DNA of 39,733 bases from Acidimicrobiaceae bacterium (GTDB lineage Bacteria > Actinomycetota > Acidimicrobiia > Acidimicrobiales > Acidimicrobiaceae), in contig JABEUN010000050.1 of NCBI GenBank assembly GCA_013044385.1, forward strand, positions 1-39,733, read 5' to 3'. The translations under genes and the position numbers were made by a program. The notes beneath the pieces are model-generated. The model made no database searches. It saw only the letters and a list, made by a program, of their open reading frames with translations, and was not told where the DNA came from. Position 1 is the stretch's first letter, and each line of letters opens with the position of its first letter. Positions 1-10,743 of this stretch are shown piece by piece.

Positions 1-52
1 GAGGTGCTCGGTGCTACAACTTCAAGCAGCAAAGCAATGAACTGCCTCAATA

Positions 53-127
53 TGGTGCCCCCGGCAGGATTCGAACCTGCGCACACGGTTTAGGAAACCG
101 ATGCTCTATCCCCTGAGCTACGGGGGC
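53..127 (-). tRNA. tRNA-Arg (anticodon CCU)
   Basis: Read on the minus strand, the sequence folds as a tRNA. The acceptor arms GCCCCCG and CGGGGGC pair over 7 bp, there is a D-arm with TAGCTCAG, and the T-arm carries GGTTCGAATCC. The anticodon loop TTCCTAA gives anticodon CCU (arginine AGG codon). One pair of the anticodon stem (27-43) is T-T. The discriminator is A, and the CCA end is encoded at 53-55. It lies downstream of xseB on the same strand. Confidence 0.95.
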
Positions 128-228
128 AAACCCGTCTTTATTTCAGTGGCCCCGAACAGGATAGTAACAGAACTGCAAACTCTAGGCCATCGACTATCGA
201 AGTCTGCCAGAGACCGACTCCCGTTCGA

Positions 229-462
229 TTAAGGCGTGTCTTCGGAGAGAAGTACGTCGATCTCGCCCTCGACTCGCCTAATCATTTGTCTACACGTTTG
301 AACGAGGAAGCGTGCCCGTTCCACTAACCCTCTCAACTCATCTATCCCCACATCCGAACTGTCGAGTCGTTCGAGAAGAATATCTAGTTCCTCCTTGGCC
401 TGCCGGTAGGAGATCTCTTCTCCTTCTGGACTCAAACCATCAGTCGATTGCACCTGACTCAC
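229..462 (-). CDS. xseB: Exodeoxyribonuclease VII small subunit
   Basis: Small subunit of the XseA-XseB nuclease, which degrades single-stranded DNA to acid-soluble oligonucleotides. The protein has the family pattern of a short helical hairpin: 'SYRQAKEELDILLERLDS', then a GIDEL turn, then a second helix with 'ARFLVQTCRQMIRRVEGEI'. The frame stays open up to an ATG at 510, which would give 93 residues. A GTG at 462 is preceded by a run of G residues that can serve as ribosome binding site, and it gives 77 residues, close to the usual size of XseB. I therefore prefer 462. The gene overlaps the 3' end of xseA by 23 bases (71 if the upstream ATG is used), so the two are translationally coupled. 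Assignment is firm; the start is uncertain. Confidence 0.88.
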   Translation of the reverse strand: MSQVQSTDGLSPEGEEISYRQAKEELDILLERLDSSDVGIDELRGLVERARFLVQTCRQMIRRVEGEIDVLLSEDTP

Positions 463-1963
463 CTTCAGTCCCCCCCCTATAAGGGTCTTCGATCTCGCCG
501 ACCACATCATCTATGCGGCCTGCCACCTTCCCGTCAGCGAAGTGCACCCAGAACCGTCCCACTGATGGTAGATCGCCGGCTGAGTAGATGCGCCTGCCAG
601 ACTTCCGACTCTCTACGATTGAATATCCCCTCGCCATTACCCCGTCGATATCATTGCTTGCGAAAATGACCTCAGCGTCCCCGAGTACTTCGCTGTGAGA
701 AGAGATCACCAAACTTGCGGATCTCGCTACCCGATCTAGGCCAGGCAGGCGTTCCATTTCAATGCTCACCCGCTCCCTTAGGCGACCTTGAAGGTCAAAC
801 CTCGTATTCGAGAGTGACGTCTTCTCTTCGGCAATCTTGTCGCGTACCTTGGACCGCAAACGGTTGGCAGATACCTCCAAGAGACGACCTTCGCTCGAAA
901 GAATCCGTTCAATGTAGGTTCCAGCCTTGAACCATTGCCCTATTTCGATCAGTTCAGCACTCAGCTTCGAATTGACCCGCCTCTCTAGCAAGGCTCCGTA
1001 ACCTGTGAGTTCAGACTCTTCTTCCTTAATCGCTCGTCTCGCAAGGGTAACTATTACAGCAACCCGATCATCAAGTTCATCCAAAAATGCTGCATTGTGG
1101 TCCACAATTGCCGCACCGACGGCCAAAGGGACATCAAACGCCTGGTTAGCTACCTCATTTACCAATGGTCGGTCCGAAGAGTGACCAATTCCACACCAGA
1201 CGGGCAACTCAGATTCAGCGACAGCTGTTACAACAGCTTCCGACTCATATGGAGAGAGTTCAGTTGCTGATCCACCACCTCTTAGAAGGACGATCAGGTC
1301 ATAGTCCGACCTCTCAGCAGCCTTGATTCCACTGGCGATCTCCTGAGACGCCTGGTCGCCAGTCGTCGAGACGTCGAATAGTTTCACGACAAACCTGAAG
1401 CCACTTGCGCTTAACTGCCCAACGAAATCTTCTTTCACCACGCCGGCTGAGGAACCTACAATGGCAATCCTCTCGATGACTGGAGCTGGTACGAGTGACC
1501 TGTTCTGCTCGTACGATCCCCTTTCGATTAGGAGCCCCCTGATTCGTTCCCGTTCAACGAGCCTCGCTTCAAAGGTTGCGTTGAGGTCAATCTCTTCAAT
1601 CACGAAATTGAACTTCCCACGTGGAACGAATATGTTAGGCCGGCCCTTGACTCTGACCATGAGCCCGGCCTCCAGTGAATCCATGCCACGCTCTCGAAGT
1701 TGGCGACCTATCAATGAATAGGTCTGAGCGAAGATGACAGCATCCAACTGTCCGGTAACGGTACCCGAGATTCCCCCTGGTCCAGACCTTTCAACCAGCT
1801 CCAGGTAGTAGTGTCCCTTCGCCTCCGTAATCCTCTGTATCACACCTCTGACCCAGACTTTACCTATACCCCTCCGGAGGGCTTCTTGGACAAGATTGCA
1901 AAATCCCGTCACCGAAAGGGTCTGTTCGGATGTATTCGTGCTAGCAGGGTCGAAAATACTCAC
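440..1963 (-). CDS. xseA: Exodeoxyribonuclease VII large subunit
   Basis: Catalytic subunit of exonuclease VII (507 residues; E. coli XseA is about 456). The N-terminal OB fold is seen at about residues 16-115 ('VWVRGVIQRITEAKGHYYL'), followed by the XseA catalytic core. The core includes 'SSAGVVKEDFVGQL', 'DLIVLLRGGGSATEL' and the conserved 'CGIGHSSDRPLVNEVAN', which matches the family pattern GIGHExDxxLxDxVA with the usual Glu replaced by Ser. A long coiled-coil region and a C-terminal beta segment ('ARGYSIVES...GRRIYSAGDL') follow, as expected. It is the first gene of a two-gene operon with xseB, stops at TGA, and is divergent from the membrane protein gene at 2225 across 261 bases. Confidence 0.95.
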   Translation of the reverse strand: MSIFDPASTNTSEQTLSVTGFCNLVQEALRRGIGKVWVRGVIQRITEAKGHYYLELVERSGPGGISGTVTGQLDAVIFAQTYSLIGRQLRERGMDSLEAGLMVRVKGRPNIFVPRGKFNFVIEEIDLNATFEARLVERERIRGLLIERGSYEQNRSLVPAPVIERIAIVGSSAGVVKEDFVGQLSASGFRFVVKLFDVSTTGDQASQEIASGIKAAERSDYDLIVLLRGGGSATELSPYESEAVVTAVAESELPVWCGIGHSSDRPLVNEVANQAFDVPLAVGAAIVDHNAAFLDELDDRVAVIVTLARRAIKEEESELTGYGALLERRVNSKLSAELIEIGQWFKAGTYIERILSSEGRLLEVSANRLRSKVRDKIAEEKTSLSNTRFDLQGRLRERVSIEMERLPGLDRVARSASLVISSHSEVLGDAEVIFASNDIDGVMARGYSIVESRKSGRRIYSAGDLPSVGRFWVHFADGKVAGRIDDVVGEIEDPYRGGTEGESGAID

Positions 1964-2224
1964 TATCCGATCTTAGGCTGACGACCGTGACAGATTTCAG
2001 GTCGGTCGACCACCGACACCTAGGTAGCAGTTCCGATCCTTAGAAACTGCAACTCTGCAAGGTTTCCCAGCTATTTCACATAATGTATCCATTACAACTG
2101 GTAGTCGGGACTGGTCGGTCGGCTCTCGATGAAGGTCAGGTTCTCAGCCGAAATTGCCGATACAGTTTCAGATCAGAATAGTGCAGAAGATGAATGAGGC
2201 TAGGGAGAGGGCTGGAAACCAGAA

Positions 2225-3331
2225 ATGAGCCTGACGGTTCAGAGTCAAGACATTTCGATATTGGGTCTTGGTGCTATTCTCAGCGGACTTGCGCTCCAAA
2301 CACTTCGGCTTAGGAACTTATCTAGGTCGCGCGACCCGGAACCACAAAGCTTGCCAGGAGGGCATTCTCTCGGCAAAAAAGGCTTTACAATCCTTGCCGC
2401 ACTTGTCGGCGACACACTTGTTCTTTCAGCAAATCGTCACTCTACAACGTTCGACTACAGTTCAGCGATCGGCATCGCCTTCCTTGGCGCAGTCGTCTTG
2501 GCGACAATCTCGGTAGCCGAATCGGTGGTCAACACTGGCAGCTCCTTAGATACAAAGGAACACTCGAGAGCCAGCCACCTCTGGTTATCTGCTTCGAGTT
2601 TCGGACTGGTCGCACTCAGCATCTTGGTACTTAGGCTTTACGGAATTGACAGTCCCTTCGCTACTGGGGCCTTGTTTGCAGGTGCAGTCGGCATCGCCGC
2701 GGCGATCTTGGCGGTAAAGTCCGGCACTGAATTTCTAAATGGGTCGAGGGGGATTTACAAGTTCCTGAGCATGTCCGCCGTACTTGGCCTACTCAGTTCG
2801 ACTGGTTCGGTTGCGACACAGTCAACTAGCTTCGCACTCGGTGCCATCTCGTCCAACTCTATACATGGACTTTCGGTTTCAAACTCAAATCGTGAGTCAG
2901 GGAACCAGAGTTCTATCGGGGACAATACGGCGAACGGCCTAGCTACGTACACCCTTGACTTCACCGCACGAGAGATCGTATCAAAACCTAACTTCCACCA
3001 AGTGGTTAGGGTGAAATTCTTGGGCCAGCTCGACGAGGGTCGGGGCGGCTCGGTAAACATCTTGGTTGCTGGAGTTCCTCAGCCTGATGGCACCCTTTTG
3101 CTTCGGAAATCGCGAACTGCAATACAGTTGAGCGGAATGACCACATCAGGCATTGGATCCGTGAATCTCTTCAATGCAAGGGCTGTCAGGGGCTCGATAA
3201 CTTTCGGTGGTAGGCGCAAGTACGACTTCATCGTAAGTTACTCTCCTACTTCAGCTAGCTCAGTTTCCGGCCAACTCAACCTATTCCCCACCCCAGATAG
3301 CAGCTTCAGTACTGTAACATCACACGTGTAG
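2225..3331 (+). CDS. Uncharacterised membrane protein with extracytoplasmic tail
   Basis: I do not recognise a family. The 368-residue frame has several hydrophobic segments: about residues 9-27, 53-68, 80-98, 122-140, 145-165 and 181-200. After these comes a polar Ser/Asn-rich stretch (about 205-240) and a C-terminal region rich in beta-type residues ending in 'SFSTVTSHV'. This suggests five to six membrane helices followed by an exported domain of about 160 residues. The start ATG has only a weak purine-rich sequence before it. The frame is long relative to its surroundings and its composition is that of a real membrane protein, so I regard it as a gene. It stands alone, divergent from xseA; no function can be assigned. 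Confidence 0.65.
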   Translation: MSLTVQSQDISILGLGAILSGLALQTLRLRNLSRSRDPEPQSLPGGHSLGKKGFTILAALVGDTLVLSANRHSTTFDYSSAIGIAFLGAVVLATISVAESVVNTGSSLDTKEHSRASHLWLSASSFGLVALSILVLRLYGIDSPFATGALFAGAVGIAAAILAVKSGTEFLNGSRGIYKFLSMSAVLGLLSSTGSVATQSTSFALGAISSNSIHGLSVSNSNRESGNQSSIGDNTANGLATYTLDFTAREIVSKPNFHQVVRVKFLGQLDEGRGGSVNILVAGVPQPDGTLLLRKSRTAIQLSGMTTSGIGSVNLFNARAVRGSITFGGRRKYDFIVSYSPTSASSVSGQLNLFPTPDSSFSTVTSHV

Positions 3332-3900
3332 GCAGGCTCGACTAATTCGCTGTGCTACGAGTTTGCCCGGCTTGCGTGTTCGGCAGTCATTGGAGTTCAC
3401 CGAGCGTTATCCAACCAGGCATGCCGCTTTAGCCCTATATGCAGATGATTCGGTGCTATCTGCATCAGTTGGCACCATGAACAGCAATAACAGACAATTT
3501 GGCGATCTTTATGGTCCAGGCTTCGAGCAGCCGCCAGCAACTTGAGGTTCCCCAAGGCAAGCGTAATGAAAAGGTGGCTCCGAAGCCCCAAGTGACCTTG
3601 CGTTTCTGCAGATTTCACGTGGACACTGACGGCAACATAATTCACAATTTCCTTAGGCTGGACTACGTCAACGTGAAGATCAAACAGACATCAAATTAAA
3701 CAAAAGTGGTCGTGCTACACATTCGAACCTTCGCCAGCAGGTCCCAAAACTCAGCGCACTGCCCCACAGTAACGACGTGGCTCGGCATCTCCGAGTAGTG
3801 ACGGATGACTGATGGGTTTGTTGGAAGTGTCTCATTTTGATGCCCCATATTCGATCCTGACAAGCGCCCACATCTAAGTAAGGATAGGGAGAGGTGAAGT
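3332..3900. other. Gene-poor interval
   Basis: Between the membrane protein and the rph pseudogene there is no frame with recognisable protein character. Short overlapping open frames on both strands (for example around 3397-3645) have no ribosome binding site or familiar motif. No RNA gene or strong hairpin was seen. Confidence 0.5.
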
Positions 3901-6510
<2,610 letters not shown>

Positions 6511-6972
6511 CAGTCCGCACCTTCCGTAGTTTCATTCGGGCAACCGCGCCCATGACTCGTTCCACCGATCGTTGCCCTGCGAATACGGAAACAAAGGGAA
6601 TCCCGGTCGATTACCAGACTGAAGTAACTGCCTCCCGCCAGATCCACTTCACACTCACTGTGCGACGACGGATGAATCCAGATTTTCACGAACATGATCG
6701 GCAAATTCCGTGCCGGATTGGACCCACGCTTTCCAGAGCGTCACCCATGCAGATCGGCAGAACCCGCCTATTTGTCCAACCTATTGCAACTCAACCGGCA
6801 CCTTCGACTCCTAGGCTCATTAGGCCCATTTGGGCACTAGGTAACCTCATTGGCCGATCCCCAAACTGAGCCGGTAGAAAGAGTCTGCGTCGCCGACCAG
6901 AGCTCATTGCAGATACGCAATTCAGTTGAGTCTTCATTTCCAGTGGACAAGCGCGTCAACAGTCAGGATCAG
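6511..6972. other. Intergenic region upstream of rph
   Basis: The stretch contains the leader of rph and little else. I looked for a rifamycin-associated element (a long GC-rich inverted repeat typical upstream of actinomycete rifamycin-resistance genes) and did not see one. Open frames here on the plus strand overlap the start of rph in antisense and have no protein character. Confidence 0.45.
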
Positions 6973-7045
6973 CGCCCCCGGTAGGAATCGAACCTACGAC
7001 CAATTGCTTAGAAGGCAACTGCTCTATCCGCTGAGCTACAGGGGC
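6973..7045 (-). tRNA. tRNA-Arg (anticodon UCU)
   Basis: On the minus strand the acceptor arm GCCCCTG pairs with CGGGGGC (one T-G pair). The D-arm TAGCTCAGCGG and T-arm GGTTCGATTCC are standard. The anticodon loop CTTCTAA gives UCU, which reads arginine AGA. The discriminator is G. The CCA end is not encoded, unlike the other three tRNAs of the window. It is a solitary gene. Confidence 0.95.
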
Positions 7046-7973
7046 CAAAAGACAGCCTAGCTTTTCAAGATCCCATGGGTTGCAAGTGGCGAACAGTTCT
7101 CGGCAACATCCCCCTGAAGCGCGATATAGCTAAAAGTTCGATTCCGCGTAGACCAGTCAAATTCACCGTAATTACCAAGCAGAAGGACCATCACCAGCTA
7201 AGTAGTGCCTTCACAGCTTGGAAAGCATGCGGACACTTTATTTTTCCGAGTATGCCACTGCCCAGCTTGGCGGATCGGATGGCGCTGGTTGGACGTCAAA
7301 TTTCCATGACATTCTACCAATCCGGAGTATCCGCACCGAGGGACCACTGAGCGGTTGCTCCGGTAGATTCGCGCGCCTGTGGTGCCGAAGTCAACTATTG
7401 CAATATCCGCCATACCAAGCTTCCTGGAACTTAACTTCAGCAACGTTCGGGACGAGCCAGAAGTCAGCGACGGCGCCGAACCAGATTACTTCACCGAATT
7501 CTCCCGATACTCACTAGGTTCGCTTAGCTTGGGCCCTAACCTACCTACCCATCAACCATGATGCGGGTCGGACTAGCGCATTCCGAGCGTGGACTCGATC
7601 GATCTTATGAGTTACGGCCTAAATGGGAATCTGGACTCCACCACTATCACCAACGCTCACGAAACGATGCGCAGATGGTCGACTCCTGATCCATACGACT
7701 TTGTATCTGTACAGTTGAACCTTGTCCGACGACAATCCATCACTCGACCTGAGGTCCAGCTTCGATTTTTGGGCGTCTGCAGATTCACTCCCCGAAGTGA
7801 GCCATCCCGAGTCATCCTTGCCCCGGTGGCCCACTAGCACATATGGCTCTGGTATTAGGCGCTCCGCCTATGGGTGCCAGTTCGGCGGCAGCCGGCCGCA
7901 TTTGACTAAGACGGACGAGGGTACTCATGACCTGCTCCTGCCCTGTCACTTCGCACCCTTTCCCGCCCTTGCA
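7046..7973. other. Gene-poor interval of about 0.9 kb
   Basis: No coding frame with a convincing start, ribosome binding site and protein-like composition was found on either strand. Several short frames overlap each other in all phases, which is what random sequence of this composition gives. It may be decayed coding sequence or spacer. No tRNA-like fold or repeat array was seen. Confidence 0.5.
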
Positions 7974-8576
7974 CTACTGGTCGAGCGACGCCTGCGGGTC
8001 GCGGCCCATGAAGGCGGCGAGTCGTTGCCAGTCGTCGGCACCGGGAGGCGGCGGGACCTCCGCCCCGAAGGGCGATCCCTTTGCAACCATGTCTCGGTAT
8101 TCGGGTCTGATCATTGCTCGCGCCCCGTCGAGTGCAATTGCGGCTAGAGAAGGGTCGAGCCTGTCGAGCTGCTCTGTAGCAAATGCTAGGTCCCAGGCAT
8201 GAGTCGCCAACTCGGCAAGATACATGTTCACCAAGGTCGCACCTGAGTACTCTTCTCCCCATGGCATGGTGAACAACGACGATAATCGGGAATCGTTCCC
8301 CCATGCCTGCGCCGCCTCCTCAGCAGCGCGCCGTAGCCTAGTGGGTGCTTCAGCCAGCTCTATGTGGGGATTGTCGTCGCCGGCCGGAGGCGTCTGGCCC
8401 CTGCCGAGCGCGGCTGCACGGTAGGCGGCTTCGACAATATGGTCGATCAGGTTCGATACGCTATAACCGGAACAGGGAGTCCGGAAGTCGACCTGGCTTG
8501 CGCTTATCCCCGACACGACCACAGCAGCGTTCTCGTAAGATGCCAGAAGTAAAATACGACGATCAAGCTCGGCCAT
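7974..8576 (-). CDS. DinB/MDMPI-fold protein of the TIGR03086 type
   Basis: Predicted metal-binding four-helix protein of the mycothiol-S-transferase/DinB superfamily, 200 residues, a typical size. Evidence: the N-terminal helix 'LLLASYENAAVVVSGISASQVDFRTPCSGYSVSNLIDHIV', with the family's 'TPC..W.V..L..H' pattern (Trp replaced by Tyr, His46 retained as likely metal ligand); 'MPWGEEYSGATLVNMYLAELATHAWDLA', whose H and D (about 145-148) match the conserved H.WDLA; and a C-terminal 'EYRDMVAKGSPFGAEVPPPPGADDWQRLAAFMGRDP', a hallmark of TIGR03086. Such proteins presumably use mycothiol or bind metal; substrates are unknown. The gene is single, in a gene-poor region. Confidence 0.85.
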   Translation of the reverse strand: MAELDRRILLLASYENAAVVVSGISASQVDFRTPCSGYSVSNLIDHIVEAAYRAAALGRGQTPPAGDDNPHIELAEAPTRLRRAAEEAAQAWGNDSRLSSLFTMPWGEEYSGATLVNMYLAELATHAWDLAFATEQLDRLDPSLAAIALDGARAMIRPEYRDMVAKGSPFGAEVPPPPGADDWQRLAAFMGRDPQASLDQ

Positions 8577-8806
8577 GGTGACCCACCTCGAAGTAACCAG
8601 TTTGTAGGCACCACATTGTTCCAGAGGGAAAGCGACTCCCGAGGAAGAGACCTTTCGGACTCGCTAGCAATCGTCCTACGAATGTCGACGGGATACCAGT
8701 CAACCGATGATGGCGTCGCTCCGTTGCCCCAGGGTCATCGGACCGATATACCAATTGGTGCCATTCCGAAACACCTATCACATCTAGCGATATTAAATCT
8801 CCCAAG

Positions 8807-9166
8807 CTACCCCTCCACCCGACTGCGAATCTCATCTAGCGCCTTTGATATCTCTCTCAAGCGCCTATCAATCGCGTTGATCTGGTCACTCAGCATCCTC
8901 AAATCGGATCCCGACGGTAGGTTCCATGTGCGAAGGAACTCAGAGGACAACTCCTCCAATGACCTTTCCAATTGAAAGCGAAATCTCGTGAGTCCGGAAA
9001 GCAGCTCTACTATGTCTCCGGATCCCGCAAACTCACGAAGTTTCGGAGCCAATTCCTTCTCAAGCAAGTCGAACAACTGGCGCCAGAGCGGCCTCTCCTC
9101 TGTCATATCGTCAGAGTATCCCAATTCGGAGTACTTCAGGTGGAGTTGATAAGTGTCAACTTCCAT
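8807..9166 (-). CDS. Small helical protein, possibly phasin/PHA-synthase-associated-like
   Basis: The 119-residue product is strongly charged and helical, with a C-terminal coiled-coil-like stretch preceded by 'WNLPSGSDLRMLSDQINAIDRRLREI'. A 'LPSxxDxxxLxxxLxxLxxRL' segment is seen at the end of PhaE/phasin-type granule proteins and of other actinobacterial accessory proteins, so a phasin-like role is possible but weakly supported. The frame opens at a GTG at 9184, but the ATG at 9166 has a good ribosome binding site (AAGGCGGAG) and is the better start. It is divergent from tRNA-His. No PHA synthase gene is nearby. Confidence 0.6.
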   Translation of the reverse strand: MEVDTYQLHLKYSELGYSDDMTEERPLWRQLFDLLEKELAPKLREFAGSGDIVELLSGLTRFRFQLERSLEELSSEFLRTWNLPSGSDLRMLSDQINAIDRRLREISKALDEIRSRVEG

Positions 9167-9187
9167 GTCTCCGCCTTGGTCCACTGG

Positions 9188-9215
9188 TTGTTCAATCCAA
9201 TTTGGCGACTAGATT
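9188..9215 (+). promoter_or_regulatory. Candidate promoter of tRNA-His
   Basis: TTGTTC (-35) and TAGATT (-10) are separated by 16 bases and end 16 bases before the tRNA. This is the right geometry for a sigma-70-type promoter with a short 5' leader. Confidence 0.5.
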
Positions 9216-9231
9216 CATTCATCTGAATCGT

Positions 9232-9309
9232 GGTGGCCGTAGCTCAGTTGGTTAGAGCGCCAGGTTGTGGCCCTGGAGGTCGGGGGTTCAAGTCCCCTCG
9301 GTCACCCCA
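9232..9309 (+). tRNA. tRNA-His (anticodon GUG)
   Basis: The acceptor arm GTGGCCG pairs with CGGTCAC. There is an extra G at position -1 (9232) facing C at 73 (9306), the diagnostic feature of histidine tRNA. The anticodon loop TTGTGGC gives GUG. D-arm TAGCTCAGTTGG and T-arm GGTTCAAGTCC are normal. CCA is encoded at 9307-9309. Confidence 0.97.
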
Positions 9310-9364
9310 TCAATACGATGGGCGTTCGTAAAGGCGGATTCAGTGATTAGTTGGTGATCAGCGA

Positions 9365-9393
9365 TTGGGTCAACCGGGCAAAGGCGCTAATCT
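9365..9393 (+). promoter_or_regulatory. Candidate promoter of tRNA-Lys
   Basis: TTGGGT and TAATCT lie 17 bases apart, with the -10 ending 18 bases before the tRNA-Lys 5' end. This suggests that tRNA-Lys has its own promoter in addition to any read-through from tRNA-His. Confidence 0.45.
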
Positions 9394-9411
9394 CTACCAC
9401 GCTACTCATAC

Positions 9412-9486
9412 GCGCCTCTAGCTCAATGGCAGAGCAACGGACTCTTAATCCGCAGGTTCTGGGTTCGAGTCCCAGGGGGCGCACCA
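9412..9486 (+). tRNA. tRNA-Lys (anticodon CUU), likely island attachment site
   Basis: The acceptor GCGCCTC pairs with GGGGCGC (with a T-G pair). The anticodon loop CTCTTAA gives CUU. T-arm GGTTCGAGTCC, discriminator A and encoded CCA (9484-9486) are normal. An integrase gene begins 77 bases downstream in the same direction, so the 3' half of this tRNA is the probable attachment site of the downstream island. I found no second copy of the T-arm/acceptor segment elsewhere in the window. Confidence 0.97.
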
Positions 9487-9503
9487 GGTAGATGGTGGTT
9501 TTG

Positions 9504-9541
9504 GTGGGCAAGGCTTTCCGTCTTGCCCACACCGTGCCCAC
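9504..9541 (+). repeat. Inverted and direct repeats between tRNA-Lys and integrase
   Basis: GTGGGCAAG (9504-9512) and CTTGCCCAC (9522-9530) form a perfect 9-bp inverted repeat. A further TGCCCAC lies at 9535-9541, exactly 11 bases after the previous copy (9524-9530). There is no T-run, so this is a poor intrinsic terminator. The helical-turn spacing and the position between att and int are typical of integrase or excisionase arm sites. Confidence 0.45.
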
Positions 9542-9562
9542 ATTCGTATTAGACTCACGCTC

Positions 9563-10714
9563 GTGAGAGGGTATATTCGTAGGCGCGGGAACGACGTCTG
9601 GCAGCTCGTCGTTGATCTGCCGAAGGATCCAATCACGGGTAAGCGGCGGCAGAAGTATGTCACCGTTCACGGAGCAAAGCGTAAGGCTGACGCTGAGTTG
9701 ACCAGGCTTCTGAGTGAGGCAGGTAGCTCTCGGGCACGATCATCGACCACGTCGATGGAACATGCGATAAGGGAGTGGATTGATCTTGTCGGTCCGAACC
9801 TGTCCCCTACCACCGTGCGTGGATACTTGGGTCGGATCGACTTAGAGATTGTGCCAGCGCTTGGAATGCTTCAGTTGGCCGATGTCACCGCTGCTCACTT
9901 GGATCATCTGTATCGAGATCTGGTTGGGAGGGGATGTGCAGCGGCCTCAGTTCGTCAAGTTCATGCCATTATTCGACGATTCTTCAACCAGGCCATGAAG
10001 TGGGAATGGACGACCTCCAATCCTGCTCTGTTAGCTTCACCTCCGAAGGTGCCAACGGCCCAAATCGTAGCACCGAGCGTTGAACAGCTCCTGACGATTC
10101 TGGCGGAGGCCAAGGGTGTACATCCCCAGTGGGAGGCGTTCTTCGCCTTGGCAGCGTTGACGGGTATGCGGCGAGGGGAGCTGTGTGCACTCCACTGGGA
10201 TGACTGCCAAGATGCCGGGGTCGAGGTGACCAAGTCGTTGATCTACACACCAGCAGGAGGCACACGAGAGGCACCTACCAAGACCCACCAGGGACGATAT
10301 ATCGCACTTGATTCATTTGCAAAGGCGGTTATTGATCGTCAGAAAGAAGACCTGAGGAGCGCTGGCAAGAATCTGAGCTTGACAATGGCTGCGAATCCAT
10401 ACCTGTTTTACTCTGAGCTCGATGGAACTACACCGGTACACCCGGACAGTCCGTCAAAGCTGTTTCGGCGGATTGCCGACAGGCACGATTGGAAGGAATT
10501 ACATCTGCATAGCTTGCGCCATTTTGCGGCGACACAGTTGGTTGCAGCCGGAATGGATATCCGAACCATCGCAGGACGTCTCGGACATGCAGACGCATCG
10601 GTCACCTTGAAGGTCTATTCACATGTCGTCGAGGCAAAGAACCATGAGGCTGCGTCGATTATGGGTGCACTCCTTGCGCCATCGTCGACGAATCGGGCTG
10701 AGGGCGCCACCTAG
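9563..10714 (+). CDS. int: Tyrosine-type site-specific integrase
   Basis: Phage/ICE-type integrase of 383 residues that would catalyse integration at the tRNA. An N-terminal arm-binding segment (about 1-60, 'RRRGNDVWQLVVDLPKDPITGKRRQK') is followed by a SAM-like core-binding domain (about 64-160) and the catalytic domain (170-365). All catalytic residues are present: Arg203 (LTGMRRGE), Lys240 (PTKTHQGR), His316 and Arg319 (HSLRH), His342 (GRLGHAD) and the nucleophile Tyr352 (KVYSH). Translation appears to begin at a GTG. The gene faces the helicase operon, with only 29 bases between the two stop codons. It looks intact and likely active. Confidence 0.95.
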   Translation: MRGYIRRRGNDVWQLVVDLPKDPITGKRRQKYVTVHGAKRKADAELTRLLSEAGSSRARSSTTSMEHAIREWIDLVGPNLSPTTVRGYLGRIDLEIVPALGMLQLADVTAAHLDHLYRDLVGRGCAAASVRQVHAIIRRFFNQAMKWEWTTSNPALLASPPKVPTAQIVAPSVEQLLTILAEAKGVHPQWEAFFALAALTGMRRGELCALHWDDCQDAGVEVTKSLIYTPAGGTREAPTKTHQGRYIALDSFAKAVIDRQKEDLRSAGKNLSLTMAANPYLFYSELDGTTPVHPDSPSKLFRRIADRHDWKELHLHSLRHFAATQLVAAGMDIRTIAGRLGHADASVTLKVYSHVVEAKNHEAASIMGALLAPSSTNRAEGAT

Positions 10715-10727
10715 GCCTTCCGCCCTC
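10700..10727. terminator. Hairpin between convergent int and helicase genes
   Basis: GAGGGCG (10700-10706) and CGCCCTC (10721-10727) form a perfect 7-bp GC-rich stem with a 14-base loop that includes the int stop codon. It sits in the 29-base gap and its flanks, so it could end transcription in both directions. There is no clear T-run. Confidence 0.35.
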
Positions 10728-10743
10728 GCCATCGTGTTGACCA

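Noticed and set aside
7198-7443. Frame starting 'MADIAIVDFGTTGARIY', reminiscent of a sugar-kinase N-terminus
   Set aside because: The resemblance covers only a dozen residues and the rest is unlike any kinase; chance is more likely.
9347-9670. Minus-strand frame of 107 codons containing 'PLGLEPRTCGLRVRCSAIELEAR'
   Set aside because: It is the antisense translation of tRNA-Lys and the start of int, a well-known false annotation.
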